64,000 bases of DNA from Guyanagaster necrorhizus. Its lineage: Eukaryota; Basidiomycota; Agaricomycetes; Agaricales; Physalacriaceae. The DNA lies in assembly GCF_019112545.1 (NCBI RefSeq), contig NW_025064885.1:1620419-1684418 (forward strand), read 5' to 3'. Both the position numbers and the translations under genes were made by a program. This document shows, piece after piece, positions 56,242-64,000 of this stretch (within the stretch, counting starts at the first letter, position 1; each line of letters starts with the position of its first letter). The notes under the pieces are model-generated. The model saw only the letters and a list, made by a program, of their open reading frames with translations. It did not search any database and was not told where the DNA came from.

Positions 56242-58378
56242 TCAACCGTACCGCTTTCCTGCGGGTCCTTCAGAGAACCAGTCGTCTGTCGAGCGTGTTG
56301 TCTCTGCTGTAGCAATATTCACAATGGTAGATTTGCTTTGAGAATCTAAACCGAAGCTTAGATAAAATATTCAGAAAAACATGGATATTGGACCAACATG
56401 ATTCGAAAGCTTCAAAGCCATTTTCTCTCCCGATGCCGCTTTCTTTCATTCCTCCCCTGTTCGCACGTGATATGAACCACAATTCATCGAATTATGAATA
56501 TACGAGGCCTACCAGGGTGAGCTCGGGTCATTTCGATGGTGAGTATTGACCCAGCAGAGCCCGGCCTGAATATCAGCGGCAACGCGATGCGCTCTGGAAA
56601 GGTTAGAGGTCCAAATACCGGCCCCAAGACCGTATTTGCACGCATTGGCCAACGTAACGCCATTTCCTTCAGTCTGAAAGGGGATAAAATCAGTATTAAA
56701 CATGAAAAAAAAAGTTTAAGAGTTGACAATGCTCACGGCGAATCGGTTCACAACTACTACAGGACCGAAGACTTCTTCCTCCCACAATTCATCACTTGTA
56801 TCGATGTCAACGACTACTGTAGGTGGGAAGAAACTTCCTTGAGAGAAGTCGGAATTGTCCAGCTCCGACTTGCCAGTCATTCTTTGACCGCCAAATATGA
56901 CTTTGCCTGTTGTACGCGACATCATGCCTTCAATACGTTTAAGGCTTTGCGGAGATATAACAGTGCCCATGCTAGATTTGGGATTCATAGCTAGAGGTAA
57001 ATTAACAATAATATCACCTTTAGACTGTGAACGAAAACGTACGGTCACCCATACGCCTATAAATGCTTTCTACCTTTTTCAGGAAGAGATCCATGAAGGT
57101 ATCGTAGATGCCGTCTTGTATTATCAGTCGAGTACCGGACACACATGTCTGACCTGAAGCAACAAATGAGGCGAAGGCTGCACCGTTAACTGCAGAGACA
57201 AGATCCGCGTCATCAAAGATGATGATTGGAGCCTATAAGTATGTGTGAGCGCACATACGACTGGGACCGGTCAAAATCTACCTTGCCTCCGAGCTCGGCC
57301 GTGAAAGACGCGAGATTGGAGCCAACAATGCTCCCCATTACACGTCCAGTTTGCGTACCAGCCTATAAGACTTCATTGGTTATAGTCACCAAAGAATTTA
57401 TATGGCTTACAGTGACGTCTACTTTGCGAATCAAAGGACTGCTGATGATTGCTTTTCCAGTTGTTTGTCCAAAGCCAGGAAGCACCGTTAATACACCGGC
57501 AGGTACTAGACGTTTCAGTCATAAACGTTAACGTTACACCTCGATACATAGTGTAGCTTCTTACCGCCTGCCTCCTCGGCCATTTTGGCAAACTCAAGAA
57601 CAGTAATAGGTGCCCACTACATGATTCTGTCAGCGGATATCTTACTGTGAATTCCAGTCCAATTACCTCGGATGGCTTCACTATGACGCTGTTACCCGCG
57701 GCTAACGCTGGGGCGATCTTCTTTATAGCGATCAACAAAGGATGGTTGAAAGGAGTTATCTGGGCAACTACCCCGAGGGGGATGCGTTGTACATAGTTGA
57801 GAAGGGGTCCCTGTGTCGGTGCAACAAACCCTTGAGTCGTCCGAAGCAGAGCAGCATAATAATCGCTAAAACAAGCATTTGATTGGCGAATTTTGAAGGT
57901 CAGCAGTGTCAACGCACATCCATTCAGGTAAGCGTCCCAATTGAGCACGCATTTCCCTTATCGTCCTTCCTGTCTGAAGAGATTCTATGGTCGCCATCTC
58001 AGGAAGACGGGATTCCAGAATACGGGCAAGGTTCGTCAAGACTTTGGCCCGGGCAAATGTCGAAGCTCTTGACCATAACCCCGAGTCAAATGCTTGATGG
58101 GCACGATTGATTGCTGTTTCTACTTCATCTTGGGACGTCGACCAGATCCTGCAGCAGCAATTCAATGTGTATCTCATTGAGTATTGGAGCTGAAGAATCT
58201 ACTGACCTGGAAAGCTCCTGCCCATTGGCAGGATTGAACACGACGAACCTGATCAGATCGTGAAAAGAAATCAAGGAACAGAGCAAAAAAGGTGAGGTGA
58301 AACGCACTCTTCTCGGTCAGACGTTGGATTTTCCGTTTTCAAGGGAGGATGCGGACCATATCGTGTCGCGTGAAACAT
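56242..58378 (-). CDS. aldehyde dehydrogenase (ALDH superfamily)
   Basis: NAD(P)-dependent oxidation of aldehydes to acids. The spliced start [20 protein letters not shown] (ATG 58376-58378) leads to [12 protein letters not shown]. The fold motifs are clear: [74 protein letters not shown] and [17 protein letters not shown] (general-base Glu). The catalytic Cys lies in [12 protein letters not shown]. The C-terminal part has [20 protein letters not shown] and [10 protein letters not shown]. At least eleven introns break the gene, several very close together. The stop is TGA 56242-56244. It lacks a targeting signal, so is probably cytosolic. The substrate cannot be told; the [11 protein letters not shown] stretch resembles betaine/amino-aldehyde-type ALDHs. 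Confidence 0.93.
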
Positions 58379-59040
58379 TCTTCGAGTCTACAAAGATTTA
58401 AGGATGTGGCTGAGAACGTTGATAACGTGGCCATCGTACAGTACTGGTCAGCGACCTGAATGTGGTTGTACTCATGGGCCGAGTACGCTGCCGCTGATAT
58501 GGCAGACGTCGGCCGGGGGAGGGTGTGGTTTACAAGCGCAACGACCACGTGCACTACAATTACAACTGCAGGACGGTAGATACTGGGAACACGGTGATGC
58601 GTTCCTTGCAACCCTCACTAGCACCGTAAAATCAAAGTTCGAGGTTCACCTCATTTGTACAATAACTATCGGGATGAACTCCAATTTCCATTCAGTTCAT
58701 GAGGATACGAATCAAGATCACTACATCAGCTACAGAACGACGTTAACAGCTACTAAACGTCTACCATTTGTTCATCGCATTGTTGAAGAGAAACGCGGGA
58801 AGGATGCGATCCGTGGGATGTAGGTAGTTCTTGCTCCAAACTGGCAACATTGTTACCGCTAAATTCTCTTCATTTCTGAGAGTACAAAGGTGAGCGCTTG
58901 AGCCCCTATCTCTATCGGTCCGAGATGAGCCTTGCACGTGATGACAAATTTTTGGCTTGAATTCGTACCGCGTTGCTGGATTGCACCTCTAAGGGTGAAT
59001 TCAGCTCCCCTGCATTTTAAAGTCTTGAACAGGAGCTTCG
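58379..59040. other. divergent intergenic region of ALDH and rpa190
   Basis: About 660 bp with no gene I can support; a 139-codon frame (58404-58823) has no recognised motif. It presumably contains both promoters. Confidence 0.45.
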
Positions 59041-62000
59041 ATGGTCATGAATATCAGCCACTCCTTGCCCTCCTCCGTATCCGGAATATCCTTCTCATTC
59101 TTGTCTGCCGAAGATGTTCGTCGTATTTCGGTCAAGCAAATCGTCAATCCAATTCTTCTTGACGATTTGAACCGGCCCAATTCTGGTGGACTCTACGATC
59201 CGGCTCTTGGGCCAAGTGATCGACAGGACATGTGCGTTCGTCTTCATCTCTTATGGCTGTCTATTGACCGTGACCTTCGTAGATGTGCAACATGTCGCTT
59301 AACATATTTTACCTGTCCAGGACATTTCGGGCACATAGAACTTCCAGCGCCAGTTTTCCATCCGTTATTTATGACGAATATGTATAATTTGCTTCGTGGA
59401 ACCTGCCTATTCTGTCACAGATTCAAGATGTCCAGGACAGTAGTGAGTCCACTACGCGTGCGCTATATCCAAGTTCCCTCGTAACAATGTCCACAGCTAT
59501 CAAAATACGCCGCGAAATTCAAACTTCTTGAGTATGGACTGCTAAATGCGGCTCAAGGAGTTGACGATTTGCACCTCGCTGGTACACTTACCGAGCCGCC
59601 GAAAGGGAAGAGGAAAGGCAAAGACTTACCCAAGGAAGAGGATGAAGCATTCGATGCTGAGTCGGATGATGAATTTATATCCCGGGTGGAGGCATATGTT
59701 CATCTTCAGCTCAGCCGTGCCTCTAGTAGCAAGAGGGACGATTATAAAGATGCGCTAGTCTATCAAGCACGGAAAGACTTGATCAACGAATTTCTGAAGA
59801 GCACAATCCTGAACAAATGTCACAACAAGGATTGTTCGTCGTAAGTATATTTTATTGGCTTCAAATATGTTTTGACGTTTTTCCAGATTCGCATACACAT
59901 TCCGCAAGGAGAATCACACAAAAATTATCGAATATGATTTATCCGAAAAACAAAAGCGTCAACAACTGAAGAAACGCCCGGATGTTCTCCTTCTAGAAAA
60001 GGCGAATAGGTTTACTTCTCACCAGAAATCTCCACGCAACGATTCTGATGTTGAGATGGGCTCCGCCAACACAGACAGTGAAGGAGAAGGTGATGACCTG
60101 GAAGAAGAGGGCGAGGACGAGGACGAGGACGAGGACGACGGGGATGAAGAAGTATCTGGGGCGCCCCTTCCGCGTGCCGCCAATGGGAAAATCAAGACGA
60201 TGCGAGGACGAAATGAGCGAATCTTGGCTCCGGAAGAATGCAGGGCGCATCTTCGTCGCCTGTTCCGAAATGAAGAGACAATGTGCTCTTTGCTTTACGG
60301 CAAACACGGTGCCTTTGCTAAACGAAACTCTAAAGGACTTGCAGTTGCGTCTGCTGATATGTTTTTCCTCGAGGTGATCCCCGTAGCGCCTACCCGATTC
60401 CGTCCACCTGCTTCCATGAACGACGTTCTTTTCGAACATCCTCAAAATGAGCTCCTGGCTAAAGTACTGAATACATCATATCGCCTCAGAGATCTCAATC
60501 TCAGTCTGCGAAACGTCTCTCAGAAGGGCCATGATTATAATGAGGCCGAGAAGACAAAGCTGATGAGCAGCCTTTTGGATGCCCTTCTTCAGATGCAAGT
60601 CAATGTCAACAGTTTCATGGATAGCTCCAAAAACCCCGCGCCCGTGAGACAAGGCAAGCTTCCTCCTGCAGGTGTGAAGCAAGGTCTGGAGAAGAAGGAA
60701 GGGTTGTTCCGAAAGCATATGATGGTATGTTCCCAGATGTCGCTATCTTCTCTGATTCCTGAATTTGTCTTGGAAGGGTAAACGAGTTAACTACGCCGCA
60801 CGATCTGTTATTTCTCCCGACGTCAACATTGAACCCAATGAAATCGGGATTCCGCCGGTCTTTGCCACGAAGCTTACTTTCCCCGAACCAGTTACGGCAA
60901 TGAACGTCGTCGAGATGCGCCAGCGAGTAATTGCGGGTCCACGGGAACATCCGGGGGCAACAATTGTTGAGTACGAAGATGGTCACCAGGTGTCACTGGT
61001 AGGGCGCTTTGTACCATCGTTTGGGGTTTCCGCTAATGGTCATTTTGTAGGATAAACTTTCAATAGAGCAAAGAACGGCAGTTGCTAACCAACTCATGAC
61101 ACCTCAAGCCGATGAGCATGTTGGTTCTGGTAGACGTGGACTGTACACCCGGACACCAGCGATTAACAAGAAGGTCCATAGACATCTTCGAGATGGCGAT
61201 ATGTTGATACTCAACCGGCAACCCACACTACACAAGCCAAGTATGATGGCACACAAAGCCCGTGTCCTACATGGAGAGAAAACTATTCGGATGCATTATG
61301 CTAATTGGTGTGTCGGCCTTGTTCTTTTCTTCGAAAGGGTCTCAATCTTCCTGTCTGCTCTAGTAATTCCTATAACGGTGAGGGCCGTTTGTCTAGTAAT
61401 TATTCAATTGATATATCTTTTCCACAGCGGATTTCGATGGTGATGGTAAGATCCAGCCTTTGTCATAAAAATCATTGCCGTCTGAATATGTTGTTATAGA
61501 GATGAATATTCATTTCCCTCGTAAGTTGGTTTTTTGTGGCGAACAGATCGTACAGTTGTGTCTTAAAATTTCCTGGTCCTGTGTAGAAAATCAGGTGGCC
61601 AGAGCTGAGGCTCAAATGATCGCAAACACAGACAATCAGTATCTTGTACCAACGTCTGGAAATCCTCTGCGCGGACTCATCCAAGATCATGTAGTCGCAG
61701 GTGTCTGGATGACCACCCAGGATGCTTTCTTTGAGCGTGAAGAGTATTTCCAGCTTCTGTGTGGTGCCCTCCGAGCCGATGAGGTTGTCGAAGATCGTCT
61801 GGTTACTCTACCACCCACAATATGGAAACCTCGGCCTCTGTGGACTGGTAAACAGATTGTGAGCTGTTAATGCCTTCATATACTCACTGACTTACAACGG
61901 ACTAGATCTCCACGATTTTGAAAAACATAACCCCGCACAATCGATTGGGCCTAAATCTCACTGCTGGGACCAAAGTGCCAGGAAAACTATGGGGTCCTTC

Positions 62001-64000
62001 GTCAAAGGAGGACATAGTCATCTTCAGGGATGGCGAGCTCCTATGTGGCGTCCTTGATAAGGCTGCTTTTGGGGCCTCAGAATACGGTCTCGTTCACTCA
62101 GTTTACGAGTTGTACGGGGCAGACGTCGCTGGGCAGCTACTCGGAATTCTCAGTCGTTTGTTCACCAAATTCCTCCAACACCGGGCATTTACCTGTAGGA
62201 TGGACGACTTGACGCTCACTCCCGTTGGGGATGCCAAGCGGAGAGACATCCTAGATCGCGGAAAGAACCTTGGTACGGAGGGTTCTATTGAAAACTTCCC
62301 TTCTCTGGCGAACACACCGAAAGAAGACGTCCCCCAGGCTCTGAAGCAGCTGCTGGAAGAGGTAGTGAGGGACGATAGCAAGATGGCTGGATTGGACATG
62401 ACAGTCAAGTCCAAGCTTGGGAAACTCACCTCATCCATCTCCGAAGCATGCATGCCCAATCACCTTCTGCGAAAGTTTCCTCATAATCACATGCAGGCCA
62501 TGACTCGTTCCGGTGCAAAGGGATCAGAGGTCAATGCCCGACAAATATCATGCGGTCTTGGCCAGCAAGAACTCGAAGGTCGCCGGGTGCCCGTTATGGT
62601 CAGCGGAAAGACCTTGCCCTCCTTCTCCCCTTTTGAGACCAAAGCAATCTCCGGCGGATATGTTGCAAGCCGGTTCTTGACAGGAATCAAACCACAAGAA
62701 TTCTATTTCCATTGCATGGCGGGTCGCGAGGGTCTCATTGACACAGCTGTTAAGACGTCCCGCTCTGGGTACCTGCAGCGGTGTCTCATCAAACACTTGG
62801 AAGGCATACGTCTTCATTATGACTACACGGTTCGGGGCAGCGATTCCTCTGTCTACCAATTCCATTATGGAGGAGATTCGCTTGATGTTACGAAACAAAA
62901 ACATCTCCGGCAGTTCGACTTTCTTGCCGCCAATGAGACATCTTTCCTTAGTCTTCTGGAACCTGTGCAGCTTAAAGATGTTGTCGACCAGAAGACAGCT
63001 TTAGAGTATATGAAAATGACTCTTAAGGCGCTCAAGAAGGATCCCCAACAAAATATCTATGATCCCGCGTTGTCTATATACAGCCCTAGCCGTCATATGG
63101 GAAGTGTCTCCGAGGGTTTTGCTAAAGCGAGGGACGATTACATCAAAAAGAACCCGCACCATCTAATCAAGAAAAAGGGCGAAGACACTTGGTTCAAACG
63201 ACGGACGAATTTGATTTCTAGCAGCCATTTCAGGATGTTGGCGAATGTCAAGTACATGCGCAGTTTAGTAGAGCCCGGAGAGGCTGTGGGTTTACTAGCT
63301 TCTCAAGGGTAATCGTCATAATTATGTCTCCCTTTCTTTGCCTCACTATCTTCTACCAGCGTTGGAGAGCCATCCACCCAGATGACTTTGAACACCTTCC
63401 ATTTTGCTGGTGAGCGGATTCTAGCTTGTTGATCTTGCAGTGTCATATATTTAACTAGGTCATGGTGCTGCAAACGTCACGCTCGGTATTCCACGGCTAC
63501 GTGAGATCGTTATGACCGCATCTCAGAAACCCAAAACACCTTCAATGACCATGACAGTTCGCCCTGGTATCCCCCAGGCGGACATAGACATGTTTTGTAA
63601 GCGTGCTAGCAAACTGACGCTATCTCAAGTTGTCGAAAAGGTTACTGTCACGGAGCAACTGAAAGCCCAGGGTGCTGCCCGACGGCTGGAGTATCTTTTC
63701 GACATTACGTTCTTCCCCGAAACAGAGTATAGCGCAGAACATGAAGTCGAACCCTCCGAAATCCTTGCATGTTTCGCCACAAAGTTCCCTCTAACTCTCA
63801 AGAGGGAGATTGTGAACGAGATGAAGCGACTAGATTCTGATGTCAAGAGTCAGATGGCAGAGCTAGGACGCGGAAAGAAAGTAAGGGACGAAGGCACGGC
63901 TGTCGGTGATGGAGGAGATGGCGACGCAGGTGAACCCACAAAGAAAAGAGGTGATGACGAGGGTAGCGAAATTGGCGACGGTGACGCCGATGACACCAAA
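59041..64000 (+). CDS. rpa190: RNA polymerase I largest subunit (Rpa190/A190), 3' end cut by window edge
   Basis: Catalytic subunit of the enzyme that transcribes rDNA. The start is ATG 59041, with an alternative in-frame ATG at 59047. Zinc-binding clamp: [20 protein letters not shown], then a second cysteine pair CLFCHRF. An acidic loop ([17 protein letters not shown], about 60100-60150) is typical of A190. Core motifs: [40 protein letters not shown], the metal-binding [49 protein letters not shown] (bridge-helix region) and [20 protein letters not shown]. The end before the edge is an acidic low-complexity insertion ([17 protein letters not shown]). At least ten introns. The catalytic motif is spread over three micro-exons (61364-61377, 61428-61445, 61500-61520). 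Confidence 0.96.

Noticed and set aside
58404..58823. 139-codon plus frame between ALDH and rpa190
   Set aside because: No recognisable motif, low-complexity start, and part of it is antisense to the first ALDH exon region; not enough to call a gene.

Overview
The window is nuclear DNA of a filamentous basidiomycete, most likely an agaricomycete (mushroom-forming) fungus. The evidence is dense intron-rich genes with introns of mostly 45-60 nt and GT..AG ends, head-to-head gene pairs, and two seven-transmembrane families typical of agaricomycetes (one carries the DUF6533-type signature). I see no rRNA, no convincing tRNA, no CRISPR array and no intact transposon. Most genes are housekeeping genes recognisable from diagnostic motifs once introns are removed by eye. 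Spans below run from start to stop codon and include introns.

Layout. 1-13 kb: the 5'-3' exoribonuclease rat1 (minus, cut by the left edge) is divergent from eIF2B delta (gcd2). A 7TM membrane protein follows. A disordered nuclear-looking protein with a PIP-like motif is divergent from dUTPase. GatC is head-to-head with the mitoribosomal protein MRPS34, and a secreted M43 metalloprotease comes next. 13-15.3 kb is a gene-poor gap. 15-25 kb: a basidiomycete-type protein kinase, the mitochondrial inner-membrane peptidase imp2, the cytosolic Fe-S factor dre2, two tandem forkhead transcription factors, and a DUF6533-type 7TM protein. 25-41.6 kb: splicing factor SF3a subunit 3 (prp9-like), a synaptojanin-type phosphoinositide phosphatase, a single-pass membrane protein, the C-4 methylsterol oxidase erg25, peroxin pex14 and homoserine O-acetyltransferase met2. 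41.8-59 kb: a long disordered protein with a conserved-looking C-terminus, the ESCRT-III protein did2/CHMP1, svp26, a SET-domain lysine methyltransferase, cyclophilin, the ESCRT-III protein vps60/CHMP5, the PP2A methylesterase ppe1, mitochondrial release factor mrf1, an SPX-RING ubiquitin ligase and an aldehyde dehydrogenase. 59-64 kb: the largest subunit of RNA polymerase I (rpa190), cut by the right edge.

How the genes relate. There is no metabolic cluster. Several divergent pairs with very short shared promoters join genes of related compartments; the clearest is gatC/MRPS34, both for mitochondrial translation. The most notable structures are the tandem forkhead pair that also shares non-coding blocks, the splitting of the RNA polymerase I catalytic motif over three micro-exons, the gatC/MRPS34 arrangement with abutting start codons, and a possible CaaX prenylation tail on the SPX-RING ligase. 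I did not find a clearly new biological system.
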